A DNA stretch of 16,727 nucleotides from Pseudomonadota bacterium (GTDB lineage Bacteria > Pseudomonadota > Alphaproteobacteria > Caulobacterales > Caulobacteraceae), in NCBI GenBank assembly GCA_023409795.1, contig JAEYQX010000078.1:1-16727 (forward strand). The letters run 5' to 3'. Shown in pieces: positions 16,520 to 16,727 of this stretch; the first letter of the stretch is position 1; the number at the start of each line of letters is the position of its first letter. The translations under genes and the position numbers were made by a program. The notes beneath the pieces were generated by a model. It saw only the letters and a list, made by a program, of their open reading frames with translations, had not been told where the DNA came from and ran no database searches.

Positions 16520-16727
16520 CGCCGCGAGATAAAAAAACAGGGTCTAGAGAGTCTCATCCGTCTAATCCGGTTTGGTTGGCCGGTGAGGGGACAGCCTGCC
16601 AGCCTGCCAAACCCCGGCGCGCCGATTGCCGCCGCTCGCGCGCAGTCGCGGGAAAAACCCGGGATTGGCGCGGGGGAATAGGGGGGGCAGGGGCACCTGG
16701 ACTGGCCGTGGGCCCTCCGGTCAAGCC
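16520..16727. other. Gene-free right edge with inverted repeats
   Basis: No open frame with a usable start and no tRNA or rRNA motif is visible on either strand in these 208 bases. CCGGTTTGG at 16567-16575 can pair with CCAAACC at 16607-16613 (with a two-base bulge before the outer GG), and the loop contains a tandem repeat of AGCCTGCC. A second possible stem is GACTGG at 16700-16705 with CCGGTC at 16717-16722. This may be a leader, a small RNA or a gene start cut by the edge. No convincing terminator with a T-run follows phhA. Confidence 0.35.

Overview
The window reads as a high-GC alphaproteobacterial chromosome of the order Caulobacterales, most likely Brevundimonas or a close relative. 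This rests on a compact flagellin next to a FlaEY-like gene, a GTTC-N7-GTTC (alphaproteobacterial) LexA box in front of ssb, Caulobacter-type promoter elements (TTGACGS / GCTANAWC), a CtrA-like TTAACCAT motif, and a GyrA quinolone region with Ala and Met at the two key positions. The genus is an inference. Nothing indicates recent transfer: I see no insertion sequence, integrase, tRNA, CRISPR array or prophage gene, and composition looks even throughout.

Region 1 (1-3860), flagellar filament genes, all on +: the tail of a FlaG-like gene, a flagellin without variable outer domains, an inverted repeat that could terminate it, and a large FlaEY-like protein whose predicted beta-propeller sits between two flagellin-hook IN-like segments. 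Region 2 (3861-5730), on +: a Cys-rich single-pass membrane protein overlapping by ATGA with a small lipoprotein, then ssb with a LexA box over its probable promoter, closed by a strong 13-bp hairpin terminator. Region 3 (5767-7979), single genes in alternating orientation: an exported nucleoside 2-deoxyribosyltransferase-like protein (-), a DMT/EamA transporter (+) and an exported Cu/Zn superoxide dismutase (-). Region 4 (8020-13996), a probable + strand housekeeping cluster: gyrA, a class IV aminotransferase, coaD and two tandem exported cyclophilins. Region 5 (13989-16519): a Ppx/GppA phosphatase (-) whose 3' end overlaps the second cyclophilin by 8 bp, then hspQ and phenylalanine 4-monooxygenase (+). 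The last 208 bases hold no gene that I can recognise, only a possible RNA fold.

Most of the window is conserved chromosomal content. I do not see a clear new defence, mobile or biosynthetic system. The points most worth a second look are the FlaEY-like architecture, the tandem cyclophilins with a conserved cysteine pair, the exported deoxyribosyltransferase-like protein, the SodC with Asp at a zinc-ligand position, the GyrA quinolone-region residues, and the paired Cys-rich membrane protein and lipoprotein.
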